64,000 bases of DNA from Psychromicrobium lacuslunae (GTDB lineage: Bacteria; Actinomycetota; Actinomycetes; Actinomycetales; Micrococcaceae), in NCBI RefSeq assembly GCF_000950575.1, contig NZ_CP011005.1:1984001-2048000 (forward strand), read 5' to 3'. Shown piece after piece: positions 17,292 through 29,559 of this stretch (the stretch's first letter is position 1; every line of letters begins with the position of its first letter). Position numbers and translations under genes: made by a program. The notes under the pieces are model-generated. The model was given only the letters and a program-made list of their open reading frames with translations. It ran no database searches and was not told the DNA's origin.

Positions 17292-18374
17292 CTAACCGTT
17301 AATGAAGTCTTCGACCGCTTGCCGGGCCAGGTCGTCAGCTTGCTGTTCGGGTGGCGACTTCATGAAGTAGGCGCTGGGCGCCAGAAGCGGCCCGCCGAGG
17401 CCACGATCCAGGCCGATCTTGGCCGCGCGGACGGCGTCGATGATCACCCCTGCCGAGTTGGGCGAATCCCACACCTCCAATTTGTATTCCAGCGATACCG
17501 GAGCATCACCGAAATTACGTCCTTCGAGACGGACGAAGGCCCACTTCCGATCATCCAGCCAGGCGACATAGTCAGAGGGCCCAATGTGCACGTCCCGCTC
17601 GCTGAGCGCGGCTGAGGTGTTGGACGTTACCGCCTGAGTTTTGGAGATCTTCTTAGATTCCAGCCGGTCACGTTCCAGCATGTTCTTGAAGTCCATATTG
17701 CCGCCGACATTGAGCTGATAGGTGCGATCCAGGATGACACCACGATCTTCGAAGAGCTTTGCCATCACCCGGTGGGTAATGGTGGCTCCTAGCTGGCTCT
17801 TGATATCGTCGCCGACGATGGGCAGCCCGGCTTCGGTGAACTTATCGGCCCACTCCTTGGTGCCAGCAATAAAAACTGGAAGCGCATTGACGAAAGCACA
17901 ACCCGCGTCAATAGCGGCTTGGGCATAGTGCTTAGCGGCTGCTTCGGAACCCACCGGCAGATAACAAACCACCACGTCGACCTCTGCGGCACGCAACGCA
18001 GCCGCGACATCGACCGGGTTCTGGGTGGATTCTTCGATGGTTTCCCGGTAGTACTTGCCCAGCCCATCTAAGGTTGGCCCGCGTTGCACCTGCACTCCGC
18101 TGTGTGGCACCTCGGTGAGCTTAATGGTGTTGTTCTCGCTCGCCAGGATGGCCTCGGAAAGATCCAAGCCAACCTTTTTCGCGTCCACATCGAAAGCTGC
18201 GACAAAGTGCACATCGCTGACGTGATACTCGCCGAAGCGCACATGCATCAGGCCTGGCACGGTGTCCGCCGGGTCGGCCTGCCGGTAATAATGAACGCCT
18301 TGCACTAGCGAGGAAGCGCAATTGCCGACGCCGACAATGGCAACACGAATGGGACTGCCTGGATGAGTAGGCAC
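17292..18374 (-). CDS. ino1: Inositol-3-phosphate synthase
   Basis: 360 aa. It converts glucose-6-phosphate to inositol-3-phosphate with NAD, feeding phosphatidylinositol and mycothiol. The N-terminal [16 protein letters not shown] dinucleotide motif and the central region [23 protein letters not shown] (read at about 225-250) are typical of the actinobacterial type. The start is GTG with AGGAG 5 nt upstream. Location close to mshA fits a shared role in mycothiol supply. Confidence 0.95.
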   Translation of the reverse strand: MPTHPGSPIRVAIVGVGNCASSLVQGVHYYRQADPADTVPGLMHVRFGEYHVSDVHFVAAFDVDAKKVGLDLSEAILASENNTIKLTEVPHSGVQVQRGPTLDGLGKYYRETIEESTQNPVDVAAALRAAEVDVVVCYLPVGSEAAAKHYAQAAIDAGCAFVNALPVFIAGTKEWADKFTEAGLPIVGDDIKSQLGATITHRVMAKLFEDRGVILDRTYQLNVGGNMDFKNMLERDRLESKKISKTQAVTSNTSAALSERDVHIGPSDYVAWLDDRKWAFVRLEGRNFGDAPVSLEYKLEVWDSPNSAGVIIDAVRAAKIGLDRGLGGPLLAPSAYFMKSPPEQQADDLARQAVEDFING

Positions 18375-18404
18375 AGCTCTCCTTAGGAACGGTGAAATGA
18401 GTAC

Positions 18405-19424
18405 TTAGACGCCGGCGCTGGCGTCATCAATGGCGGCGATCTCGGCGTCCTCGAACTCAAGCTTGGCCGCACCGGCCAGGTTGGCTTCGAGTTGCGAAAC
18501 GCTCGAGGCACCCACCAGCGCCGAGGTCACCGAGCCAGCTGCTTGCTCACGCAATACCCAGGCCACCGACATTTCCGCCAATGACTGGCCACGCGCGGCG
18601 GCAATTTCGTTCAGCGCCCGCACCGCTGCCATCTTTTCCTCGGTCAGTGAGCTCTCTTTGAGGAAATGTCCGGTAGCGGCCCGGGAATCCGCCGGCACAC
18701 CCTTGAGGTAGCGATCGGTGAGCACACCTTGAGCGAGCGGGGAGTAAGCGATTGAACCGATGCCCTGTTCGGAAAGCACCTCAAGCAGCGAAGAACCGCT
18801 GTTATCGGGGCGTTCGATCCAACGGTCGAAGATGTTGTAATTGGGCTGGTTGATCACCATCGGAGTACCCAACTCGCGCAGGATCTTGGCAGCTTCCAAG
18901 GTTTGCGAGGCGCTGTAGTTAGAGACACCAACATAGAGCGCCTTACCAGAACGCACCGCCTGATCCAGCGCCGACATAGTCTCTTCTAGCGGGGTCTCCG
19001 GGTCCGGACGGTGGCTGTAGAAGATATCGACGTAGTCAAGTCCCATTCGCCGCAGCGACTGGTCCAGACTTGCCAGCAGGTACTTACGCGAACCCCACTC
19101 CCCATAGGGTCCGTCCCACATCAGGTGACCGGCTTTGCTTGAAATAATAAGCTCATCGCGATACGGCCGGAAGTCCTCGCGCAGGTGGCGCCCAAAGTTA
19201 CTCTCGGCGCTGCCCGCAGGCGGGCCGTAGTTATTCGCCAAATCAAAGTGCGTGACGCCGAGATCGAAGGCTCGACGCAGCACCGCCCGCTGATTTTCAA
19301 AAGGTTTGTCATCACCGAAGTTATGCCAGAGGCCCAGCGAAACAGCTGGCAATTTCAGTCCGCTACGACCAAGGCGGCGGTAGGGCAATTCGGCGTATCG
19401 GGATTCGGCGGCGCGGTAGCTCAT
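18405..19424 (-). CDS. Aldo/keto reductase (YghZ / L-glyceraldehyde-3-phosphate reductase-like)
   Basis: 339 aa (alpha/beta)8 NADPH-dependent reductase. It has the catalytic Asp/Tyr region DLANNYGPPAG, the active-site Lys/His region (SSKAGHLMWDGPYG and FYSHRPDPETPLEET), and a C-terminal cofactor-binding segment SALVGASSVSQLEANL. These match the YghZ/MgrA branch that reduces methylglyoxal or glyceraldehyde-3-phosphate. It lies between ino1 and a lacI gene on the same strand, with 30-46 nt gaps, but no functional link is evident. Confidence 0.88.
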   Translation of the reverse strand: MSYRAAESRYAELPYRRLGRSGLKLPAVSLGLWHNFGDDKPFENQRAVLRRAFDLGVTHFDLANNYGPPAGSAESNFGRHLREDFRPYRDELIISSKAGHLMWDGPYGEWGSRKYLLASLDQSLRRMGLDYVDIFYSHRPDPETPLEETMSALDQAVRSGKALYVGVSNYSASQTLEAAKILRELGTPMVINQPNYNIFDRWIERPDNSGSSLLEVLSEQGIGSIAYSPLAQGVLTDRYLKGVPADSRAATGHFLKESSLTEEKMAAVRALNEIAAARGQSLAEMSVAWVLREQAAGSVTSALVGASSVSQLEANLAGAAKLEFEDAEIAAIDDASAGV

Positions 19425-19470
19425 GGCTCCATCATGTCACGGTTGCCGGGCACCAGATGCCAGCGAGGAA

Positions 19471-20544
19471 TCAGCTGGAGAGGCCGCTTGGCGTCGAAAG
19501 ACTTTCGTCGTCTGAGAGGCTCATCCGCCTCGGGCAACCACAGGATTCCCGGATGGTCAGCTCCGCGTTAAAGCTCAGCTTCGTTCGTTCACCGCCCTGC
19601 CCGGCACCGGAAATCAATAGCTCAACGGCGGCCTCGGCCATCGCGTTGACCGGCTGCGCCATCGTGGTCAGCGATGGAAAGCTGAAGGCAGACTCCGGAA
19701 TGCCGTCGAAGGCCACTAAGGCAATATCGCGAGGAACGTGCTTATCGGCTTCCCCAGCGGCTCTTAAGAAACCCATCGCCTGCTGATCTGAGGTAATGAA
19801 GACCGCTTCCGGCGAATCCGCGCGAGCCAACATCCGACGACCCGCCAGATAACCTCCAGTCAGGCTAAAGTCACCAAACTCGACCGGCCCTTCGGGCAGG
19901 CCTGCCGCGCTCAATGCTGATTTCCAGCCGGAAATTCGGTCTCCGTCTCCGGTGACAAACTCGTCCTCTCCGACGATCAGTCCGACTCTCCGATGGCCAT
20001 GTTCGATTAAGTGCGTCACCGCCTGATAGGCCCCTTGAAAGGAGTCGACGCCAACGGTTGCTATTCCCGGCGCACTAGAACGGTCTAAAAACACCATCGG
20101 CAGACCGGGCAAAGCCTGTTGCAATAATGAAGCACCTTGGACGCAACTTGATACCAGTACGCCATCTACGCCACGGGCTTCCAATACCCGCAAATGAGCC
20201 GTCTCAATATCAACGTCAAGGTCCGAACTCGTGGTCAGCAGGGCAAAGCCCTTGGCCAAAGCCGCCCGTTCCACCGCCCGGGTTACCGCGGCAAAATAGG
20301 GGTTGCTAAGGTCCGGCACTACCAGGCCGAGAGTTTGAATGCTGCCGATTTTTAGTGATCGGGCCACCGCGTTCGGCCGGTACCCCAGAGTGTCGATAGC
20401 GCGCCGCACTTTATCAGCGGTCTCCGGCGCGACCCGCTTGGGACCGTTATTGACAACATAGCTCACCACGGCGGTGCTAACGCCCGCTAATTCCGCCACG
20501 TCACGTCGGGTGGGTTTTGCTTTAATAGGGGGTTCTGAGGACAC
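19471..20544 (-). CDS. LacI family transcriptional regulator
   Basis: 357 aa. The N-terminal HTH (about 14-60: RDVAELAGVSTAVVSYVVNN and the hinge helix YRPNAVARSL) is followed by a periplasmic-binding-protein-like ligand domain. GTG start. It lies downstream of glgX (110-bp gap) and upstream of the aldo/keto reductase on the same strand. Likely ligands are sugars, but its target operon is not identifiable here; candidates include the two sugar ABC importers in this window. Confidence 0.9.
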   Translation of the reverse strand: MSSEPPIKAKPTRRDVAELAGVSTAVVSYVVNNGPKRVAPETADKVRRAIDTLGYRPNAVARSLKIGSIQTLGLVVPDLSNPYFAAVTRAVERAALAKGFALLTTSSDLDVDIETAHLRVLEARGVDGVLVSSCVQGASLLQQALPGLPMVFLDRSSAPGIATVGVDSFQGAYQAVTHLIEHGHRRVGLIVGEDEFVTGDGDRISGWKSALSAAGLPEGPVEFGDFSLTGGYLAGRRMLARADSPEAVFITSDQQAMGFLRAAGEADKHVPRDIALVAFDGIPESAFSFPSLTTMAQPVNAMAEAAVELLISGAGQGGERTKLSFNAELTIRESCGCPRRMSLSDDESLSTPSGLSS

Positions 20545-20654
20545 TCTGAGCGATTCCAGGAGGTCAAAAAGCTGGCCAGATTTACTTAGCTATCCTAGCA
20601 GTGTTATTGCACTTCAGACCCTGAATGACCGCGGAAGTAATCGATACCTAGCAG

Positions 20655-22823
20655 CTATCCCTGCGAAGCTAGCGAGGCCGCAACCGAATGATCTGGATCG
20701 CTCGCGAATTTATCGTGGGCACGGAGCACCAGCAAGGACCTCGGCTGGGCGTTGAATCGCGAGCCCGCCGTCAGCACATCACTCGCCAGTTGTTGGGCGG
20801 CGGTATCGATCAGCAGATCCCAGCGCTCGGCGTATTCTGCGGGTGGCAAAGTGAATTCGACCTGATCCTGCTGCGCGTTGAAGTAAAGCAGGAAATGCGC
20901 ATCCGAAATGCCGCGTCCGCGCTCGTCAACCCCCGAAATGGCATCCCCGTTCAGGAAGACACCGATACTGCGGCCGAAGCCGTTCCCCCAGTCCTCTTCA
21001 GTCATAGAACTGCCATCGGTGTCCAGCCAGACCAAGTCCGGCAGCCGCTCTCCGATGCCACGGCGCGCAGGCCGGCCGTCGAAGAACCGCGAGCGCCGGA
21101 AAGTCGGGTGCTCGCGACGCAGCTTGCTGAGCGCCGCGGTGAACTCGATCAGTGGCTGGTCGGCCTCGTTCCAGTGCAGCCAGGTCAGTTCAGAGTCCTG
21201 ACAGTAGGCATTGTTGTTACCTTGCTGGCTGCGGCCTAGTTCATCACCGTGCAGCAGCATCGGCACACCCTGCGAGAGCAGCATGGTGGCGATGAAATTG
21301 CGTTGCTGCTGGGCACGCAGTGCAAGCACCTGCTCATCTTGGCTTGGCCCCTCGACTCCGCAATTCCAGGAGCGGTTGTGAGACTCCCCGTCGTTGTTGT
21401 TCTCACCGTTGGCCTCGTTGTGCTTCTCGTTGTAGGAAACCAGGTCCAGCAGGGTGAAACCATCATGGGCGGTGACGAAGTTAATTGAGGCGACCGGGCG
21501 ACGGCCTGAGTGCTCGTAGAGGTCAGAGGAGCCGCTGAGCCGTGAGGCGAACTCGCCAAGCGTCGAGGGTTCACCCCGCCAGAAATCGCGCACCGTGTCT
21601 CGATACTTGCCATTCCATTCGGTCCATTGCGGCGGAAAGTTCCCCACCTGGTAGCCGCCAGGGCCAACGTCCCAAGGCTCGGCGATCAGCTTGACCTGTG
21701 AGACTACCGGGTCCTGCTGGATGAGCTCGAAAAAGGTGGAGAGCTTATCGACGTCGTAAAACTCGCGGGCCAGGGTGGACGCCAGATCGAAGCGGAAGCC
21801 ATCGACGTGCATTTCGGTCACCCAGTAGCGCAACGAATCCATCAGCAACTGCAAGGAATGCGGATTGCGCACATTGAGTGAATTCCCGGTGCCGGTGTAG
21901 TCCATGTAGTACTGCTGATCGTCGTCCACTAAGCGGTAATAGGCGGCGTTATCAATACCTCGGAAGCTCAGCGTGGGGCCTAGTTGGTTCCCCTCAGCGG
22001 TGTGGTTGTAGACGACGTCGAGGATCACCTCAATACCGGCGCGATGTAGGGCACGCACCATCGCCTTGAAGTCCTGAACTTGCTGGCCTTGGTCGCCGGT
22101 GGAGCTGTAGCTGTTATGCGGGGCGAAAAAACCAATCGTGTTGTACCCCCAGTAGTTGCTGAGCCCCTTGTCCAGCAGCACACTATCCTGCACGAATTGA
22201 TGCACCGGCATCAGCTCAATCGCGGTCACCCCGAGCTTCTTCAAGTGAGCGATCACCGCCGGGTGGGCGACGCCGGCGTAGCTGCCTTTTTGCTCCTCGG
22301 GCACCTCGGGATGCAGCTGAGTGAGGCCTTTGACGTGGGCCTCGTAGATGAAGGAGCGGTGGTAAGGGGTGCGGGGTGCTCGGTCACCGTCCCAGTCGAA
22401 AAAGGGGTTGACCACGACGCCGAGCATCATATGAGGGAGTGAATCATCATCATTGCGCTTAGTGGGATCGGCGTGATCGTAGGAGAACAGCGCATTGTCC
22501 CAGTCGAGTTGGCCCGCCACAGCCTTGGCATAAGGATCGAGCAGCAGCTTGTTTGGATTGCAGCGTAGTCCCCGCGCCGGATCGTAGGGCCCTTCAACTC
22601 GGTAACCGTATTTTTGGCCGGGCTGCACCTGCGGTAAATAGCAGTGCCAGACATAACCGTCGACCTCGGTGAGCGGGATCCTCGTTTCGATCGGTCCCTC
22701 AGCGCCGTCCTCAATCAGACAAAGCTGTACTGCCTCCGCCACTTCACTGAAAATGGCAAAGTTAGTACCATTGCCATCAAAACTCGCCCCTAAGGGGTAC
22801 GCTGCTCCCGGCCAAATTTCCAT
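20655..22823 (-). CDS. glgX: Glycogen debranching protein GlgX
   Basis: 722 aa. It has an N-terminal CBM48-like domain (about 10-110) and a GH13 isoamylase domain. Catalytic features visible are the conserved DVVYNH (269-274), the nucleophile Asp346 in GFRFDLAST, the acid/base Glu382 in IAEPWDVGPGG and Asp454 in TAHDGF. It hydrolyses alpha-1,6 branches left after phosphorylase action. It appears as a single gene with lacI following; no other glycogen genes are nearby. Confidence 0.95.
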   Translation of the reverse strand: MEIWPGAAYPLGASFDGNGTNFAIFSEVAEAVQLCLIEDGAEGPIETRIPLTEVDGYVWHCYLPQVQPGQKYGYRVEGPYDPARGLRCNPNKLLLDPYAKAVAGQLDWDNALFSYDHADPTKRNDDDSLPHMMLGVVVNPFFDWDGDRAPRTPYHRSFIYEAHVKGLTQLHPEVPEEQKGSYAGVAHPAVIAHLKKLGVTAIELMPVHQFVQDSVLLDKGLSNYWGYNTIGFFAPHNSYSSTGDQGQQVQDFKAMVRALHRAGIEVILDVVYNHTAEGNQLGPTLSFRGIDNAAYYRLVDDDQQYYMDYTGTGNSLNVRNPHSLQLLMDSLRYWVTEMHVDGFRFDLASTLAREFYDVDKLSTFFELIQQDPVVSQVKLIAEPWDVGPGGYQVGNFPPQWTEWNGKYRDTVRDFWRGEPSTLGEFASRLSGSSDLYEHSGRRPVASINFVTAHDGFTLLDLVSYNEKHNEANGENNNDGESHNRSWNCGVEGPSQDEQVLALRAQQQRNFIATMLLSQGVPMLLHGDELGRSQQGNNNAYCQDSELTWLHWNEADQPLIEFTAALSKLRREHPTFRRSRFFDGRPARRGIGERLPDLVWLDTDGSSMTEEDWGNGFGRSIGVFLNGDAISGVDERGRGISDAHFLLYFNAQQDQVEFTLPPAEYAERWDLLIDTAAQQLASDVLTAGSRFNAQPRSLLVLRAHDKFASDPDHSVAASLASQG

Positions 22824-22932
22824 GCTGCGCTCCCCATCTGCGTGAAGATTTCTTCCTGCGGATAAGAGTATCGCGGAGCCAGCCGGAGGCGAATCCGACC
22901 CCGGCTCAGCTCGTTCCTCGGCTAACTCTTAC

Positions 22933-22968
22933 CCCTCCCCACGGAATCCCGGGATTCCGTGGGGAGGG
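22933..22968. terminator. 36-nt perfect palindrome, probable terminator
   Basis: Two 18-nt arms meet without a loop (centre 22950/22951; the left arm starts CCCTCCCCACGG). It lies downstream of the 109-aa membrane protein gene (minus strand) and upstream of glgX. An RNA hairpin of 14-16 bp would form. No T-run follows on the minus strand, so the terminator call is tentative; it could also be a protein-binding site. Confidence 0.55.
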
Positions 22969-23034
22969 ACGGCTTAGCCCGGTGAACACCGGCATTCGGT
23001 GGGTGAGGGATATCGGAGATGTGTCAGCTCGAAA

Positions 23035-23364
23035 TTAGACCCGCACTGCTCGACGGCGCTTACAGAACCAGGCAATCAGCGCGCCTATGATCAGCGTGAT
23101 CACGATATACAGGGTGATGTAGAGCCCCCCAGCCGGATCGAGCGCCATCTGAACTGATTCATTGGCGTGCGTGTTTTTCCGACCACCGCCCAGGATCAAG
23201 AACCAGAACAGCCCCAGCAGCAGTGAACCGACGGTGACCAGCCAGGCCAGGCCACCAGCCAGCGAATACTTGCGGAAGAGGGTGAAAATCACGGCCAGCA
23301 CGATGAACAAAAGATGGACCCCAACCGCCCACACGATCGGCAAATCTGTCGAGTCGATTTCCAC
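23035..23364 (-). CDS. Small membrane protein of unknown function
   Basis: 109 aa with three predicted membrane helices (about 9-29, 37-60 and 80-102) and a basic C-terminus (CKRRRAVRV). A short hydrophilic loop GGGRKNTHANES lies between helices 2 and 3. GTG start with AAGGAG 10 nt upstream, which supports a real gene. I do not recognise a family. It stands alone, with a strong palindrome after its stop codon. Confidence 0.7.
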   Translation of the reverse strand: MEIDSTDLPIVWAVGVHLLFIVLAVIFTLFRKYSLAGGLAWLVTVGSLLLGLFWFLILGGGRKNTHANESVQMALDPAGGLYITLYIVITLIIGALIAWFCKRRRAVRV

Positions 23365-23626
23365 GCTAACGCCACTCCTTATTTATTTGAAAATTGAACT
23401 AAATCAGTATTGTCAATACGGTATCTCTTTCACAAGGGCTAGCGCCGAAAAGATGCTCTGTTACGGCAGCCACGGAAGAAGCGGCGACAACAGCACGAAC
23501 ACCAAAGACATCTCTGCCAACCGGCCCGCAACGTTCCAGAACATAACGCTCAACACGAACCTGCGGGGCGCATTTGCCAACCTGGACGAGATCTACCTGG
23601 CTTGGCGGCCGACGAAAGTAGACGGC
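23365..23626. other. Gene-poor stretch with a possible membrane-protein remnant
   Basis: No convincing gene. On the minus strand a short frame before a stop reads MFWNVAGRLAEMSLVFVLLS, a hydrophobic, protein-like segment with an in-frame stop a little upstream. It could be the remnant of a membrane protein gene, but it is too short to assign. The stretch is more GC-rich than the adjacent 227-aa gene. Confidence 0.3.
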
Positions 23627-24310
23627 CTAGAACATCCCGGGAATCGTGAGGAGCGAAGGAAAAACTGGCGTCATATAAAAAGCAAAAAAGGACCACATAG
23701 GATGCGTCATCCCCCGCAGCCAATCTCCTGCCAAGAGCGACCCGTCAAGCCGAATGATTCGCAATAACTTCCTATTCGCGTCACGCCACTCCTCCTTCTT
23801 CCATTTGGAACGGTAGATGATACTTGACCAAAGCCAAAGACTGACAAACAACGACCCAAAAACAATAGATGGGGAAAGAATCTGGAACCAGATGTACGAA
23901 AATAATTCGGAAAAATTGTCTCCTGAGCGCAATATTGAATTATATTTTTCTAGAATCATTTGCGAAACAAAGAAACCAACGCACAGCATCACTGCACCTT
24001 TGAAGAACTTCAAGAGAGCTGAGGCGCGTGACAGGAGCAGATTTCTTTCAGACCAAGGCCTCGGAGCTGGGCTCATCGCGATGAGCCCACATCCAGCGAG
24101 AAAACTTAGGACCATGACAAGCAACGGAACGATCATTAAAAATCTTAGAGCACCGACAGCATGCACAACGAGCAAAGTTATTATAACTATAATATATGCC
24201 GCATACATCCCAAGAGGACTCAAAAAACGTCTAATCCACTTTCGATCTAAGAGTCGGAGAATCTCACTCCAAGGAATTTTTTCTAAGAAAAATTGACTTG
24301 ATTCATTCAT
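23627..24310 (-). CDS. AT-rich orphan membrane protein
   Basis: 227 aa with four to five predicted membrane helices (about 33-52, 54-75, 105-122, 147-165 and possibly 205-222). No known motif is recognised. The coding sequence is clearly more AT-rich than its neighbours, with runs such as TTATAACTATAATATATG, and uses AT-ending codons, which suggests acquisition from another source. No partner gene is visible on the same strand. The length and clean frame support a real gene. Confidence 0.6.
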   Translation of the reverse strand: MNESSQFFLEKIPWSEILRLLDRKWIRRFLSPLGMYAAYIIVIITLLVVHAVGALRFLMIVPLLVMVLSFLAGCGLIAMSPAPRPWSERNLLLSRASALLKFFKGAVMLCVGFFVSQMILEKYNSILRSGDNFSELFSYIWFQILSPSIVFGSLFVSLWLWSSIIYRSKWKKEEWRDANRKLLRIIRLDGSLLAGDWLRGMTHPMWSFFAFYMTPVFPSLLTIPGMF

Positions 24311-24682
24311 ATCAGGATCGTATCCTCACTCACCGACAAAATTGCTCAACGAGGAATCAGTGATTCATTGAGATGAGGTGGCGGAGTCCAACGAGCGGGT
24401 TGCTTCGGAGGAGCCGACTATCAGGAATTCCAAATCAGAGCGAGTTAGCAAATAAGTAAGATCTCAGCGTCACAACACACCGCTCCTAACGAATGAGCAC
24501 CACAGTGTCTATTGCATAAAGTTCGGCGCAAACCGTGCGTCGCATTGCTTGTATCCACCTGAAACCAACACACTCCAGGCATCAGCGTTCCATACATACC
24601 GCACCCGCACTCAATGGATAGTTTTGGCCTAGCCTGCGCACTGTGTGAGAATGGTCACGAACAATTGAAATGCCAGCGATCC
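24311..24682. other. Intergenic region upstream of the glycine riboswitch
   Basis: No gene, tRNA or repeat is seen in these 372 bp. A possible promoter for the riboswitch transcript is TTTGGC (24623-24628) and GAGAAT (24647-24652) with an 18-bp spacer, placing the start near 24659. This is by eye only. Confidence 0.35.
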
Positions 24683-24923
24683 GCGGCGGGAGAGACCTTC
24701 TGCCACCAACCGGGCAGTGGGCGCCGTAGGAGCAAACCCTCCCCGGGAATCTCTCAGGCCCCTGTACCGCCGCGACGAGGCAACTCTGGAAAGTAGTTCG
24801 ACCCCAACCGGGTAGAACTCACCGACGGTGCAAGCGAAGACAGCTTCGCGGAATCTCTCAGGTCCCATTACAGAGCGGGGAGGAACTCAACCCGGCAGCC
24901 TGCTGCCCTCAGATTGGAGTTCC
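24683..24923 (+). ncRNA. Tandem glycine riboswitch upstream of gcvP
   Basis: Two glycine aptamers in series. Aptamer 1 (about 24683-24793) has GGGAGAGA, GCCGTAGGAGCAA and AATCTCTCAGGC. Aptamer 2 (about 24796-24886) has GACGGTGCAAGC and AATCTCTCAGGT. The P1 stem of aptamer 2 pairs 24796-24799 and 24802-24805 with 24883-24886 and 24877-24880. A competing helix pairs GGAACTC (24882-24888) with GAGTTCC (24917-24923), which covers the gcvP Shine-Dalgarno next to the GTG start. Glycine binding would favour P1, free the ribosome site and turn the operon on. Confidence 0.93.
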
Positions 24924-27902
<2,979 letters not shown>

Positions 27903-27915
27903 AAGGTCTTGACAG

Positions 27916-29070
27916 TTGACACTTAAAGAAACAGCCCTGCACGCCGAGCACGCTAAGCTCGGCGCCAGCTTCACCGATTTCGGTGGCTGGGATATGCCTT
28001 TGAAGTATCAGAGCGAGCTGGCCGAGCACCACGCGGTGCGCCAAGGCGCTGGCCTCTTTGACCTCTCCCATATGGGCGAAATCTGGGTCCGCGGTGCGCA
28101 AGCCGCCGCTTTCCTTGACTACGCACTGGTCGGCAACCTCTCGGCAATCGCTGTCGGCAAGGCAAAGTACTCATTGATCTGCACCCCCGAGGGCGGCATC
28201 ATTGACGATCTGATCAGTTACCGCCGCCCGGCGTTGGTTGACGGCGAGGACGCCTATCTGGTGGTGCCGAATGCTGGCAACGCCGATGCGGTCTATGCCG
28301 AGTTCGTGACACGCTCCGAAGGCTTCGACGTCGAACTGGACAACGTCTCCGCGCAGACGTCGCTGATCGCCCTGCAGGGTCCGGAGTCCGAGCGAATTCT
28401 GCTCAGCCAGGTCCCAGCCGAGCAGGCCGAAGCGGTCCGCGAACTCAAGTACTACGCGGCCACCGAGGTCACCGTTGCTGGGCTCCCTATCCTGCTGGCT
28501 CGCACCGGCTACACCGGCGAGGACGGCTTCGAGTTGTACATTGACAACTCCGAGGCCGCGCTGCTCTGGAATGCCCTGCTGACTGCCGACGAGACGGTCA
28601 CCCCGTGCGGCCTGGCCAGCCGGGACTCGCTCCGACTCGAGGCCGCAATGCCGCTGTACGGCAATGAACTCGGCTTGGAAGGTAACCCCTTCGAAGCCGG
28701 TTTGGGCCCGGTAGTCTCCCTGCCGCCGGCGAAAACCGCCAAGGAAGGCGACTTTGTCGGCAAGGAAGCGCTGGCGAAGATCAAAGCCGAGCGAGCGGAA
28801 TCTTTGAGTGGCAAGCGTGTCCTGGTCGGCTTGCAGGGCCAGGGACGTCGCGCCGCTCGCGGACACTACCCGGTGCTACTTAATGGCGAGACTATCGGCG
28901 AGGTGACCTCGGGGCAGCCCAGCCCGACGCTCGGTTACCCGGTGGCACTGGCCTATGTCAGCGCCGAGCACGCCGAACCCGGCACCGAACTGCAGGTGGA
29001 TTTGCGCGGTAAGGCCGAGCCGTTCACCGTGGTCGCGCTACCGTTCTACAAACGCCCCGCTAATAAATAA
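27916..29070 (+). CDS. gcvT: Aminomethyltransferase, T protein of the glycine cleavage system
   Basis: 384 aa. It transfers the one-carbon unit from the aminomethyl-lipoyl H protein to THF, releasing ammonia. It has the N-terminal FGGWDMPLKYQ and HHAVRQGAGLFDLSHMG (about 27-60), plus the C-terminal barrel domain. The start is TTG 27916: an in-frame stop lies just upstream, AAAGG is 9 nt before it, and family alignment begins here. It follows gcvP by 13 nt. Confidence 0.95.
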   Translation: MTLKETALHAEHAKLGASFTDFGGWDMPLKYQSELAEHHAVRQGAGLFDLSHMGEIWVRGAQAAAFLDYALVGNLSAIAVGKAKYSLICTPEGGIIDDLISYRRPALVDGEDAYLVVPNAGNADAVYAEFVTRSEGFDVELDNVSAQTSLIALQGPESERILLSQVPAEQAEAVRELKYYAATEVTVAGLPILLARTGYTGEDGFELYIDNSEAALLWNALLTADETVTPCGLASRDSLRLEAAMPLYGNELGLEGNPFEAGLGPVVSLPPAKTAKEGDFVGKEALAKIKAERAESLSGKRVLVGLQGQGRRAARGHYPVLLNGETIGEVTSGQPSPTLGYPVALAYVSAEHAEPGTELQVDLRGKAEPFTVVALPFYKRPANK

Positions 29071-29077
29071 CTCGAAC

Positions 29078-29114
29078 AGCTGGTTTCGAGCGAGGAACTT
29101 GCTCGAAACCAGCT
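29078..29114 (+). terminator. 14-bp hairpin between gcvT and gcvH
   Basis: AGCTGGTTTCGAGC (29078-29091) pairs exactly with 29101-29114 across a 9-nt loop. There is no T-run. It may partially terminate transcription or protect the upstream or downstream mRNA end, uncoupling gcvH-glyA levels from gcvP-gcvT. Confidence 0.5.
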
Positions 29115-29175
29115 AAACTCGCTGAGCGGCGAATCGCGGCTCAGCCCATCAAACCTTCACGGAAAGAATTCTGAG

Positions 29176-29559
29176 ATGACCAAAGTTGTTCCTGAACTGC
29201 GTTACTCCGCTGAGCACGAATGGGTTGCCGCTGACGGCGACGGCCCGGTGACCGTTGGCGTTAGCGCGGTCGCCGCGGAAGCCCTCGGCGACATCGTGTA
29301 CTTGGATCTACCAGAAGTTGGCAGCACCATCACCTCGGGTGAAAGCTGCGGCGAGATTGAATCCACTAAGTCCGTCTCGGACCTGTACGCCCCGGTCAGT
29401 GGCGAAATCACCGAGATCAATAATGACGCCGTCGGCGATCCCGCCGTCGTCAACCAGGACCCCTATGGTGCTGGCTGGCTCTTTAAGGTCAAGGTTAGCG
29501 AAGAAGGTCCGCTGCTCAGCGCCGCCGAATACGCCGAAAAGAACGGAGCCGAGCTGTGA
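29176..29559 (+). CDS. gcvH: Glycine cleavage system H protein
   Basis: 127 aa lipoyl carrier. The lipoylated lysine is in [12 protein letters not shown] (about residue 63). GAEHEW-like N-terminal region YSAEHEWV and the C-terminal [12 protein letters not shown] are typical. It overlaps glyA by 4 nt (GTGA), so the carrier and the hydroxymethyltransferase that consumes its product are translationally coupled. Confidence 0.97.
   Translation: MTKVVPELRYSAEHEWVAADGDGPVTVGVSAVAAEALGDIVYLDLPEVGSTITSGESCGEIESTKSVSDLYAPVSGEITEINNDAVGDPAVVNQDPYGAGWLFKVKVSEEGPLLSAAEYAEKNGAEL

Noticed and set aside
23162-23767. 201-aa open frame on the plus strand
   Set aside because: It spans the antisense of the 109-aa gene and the end of the 227-aa gene; it lacks a Shine-Dalgarno and protein-like composition.
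24828-24923. Longer gcvP start at ATG 24828
   Set aside because: It would translate aptamer 2 of the glycine riboswitch; GTG 24924 has a Shine-Dalgarno and matches the family start.
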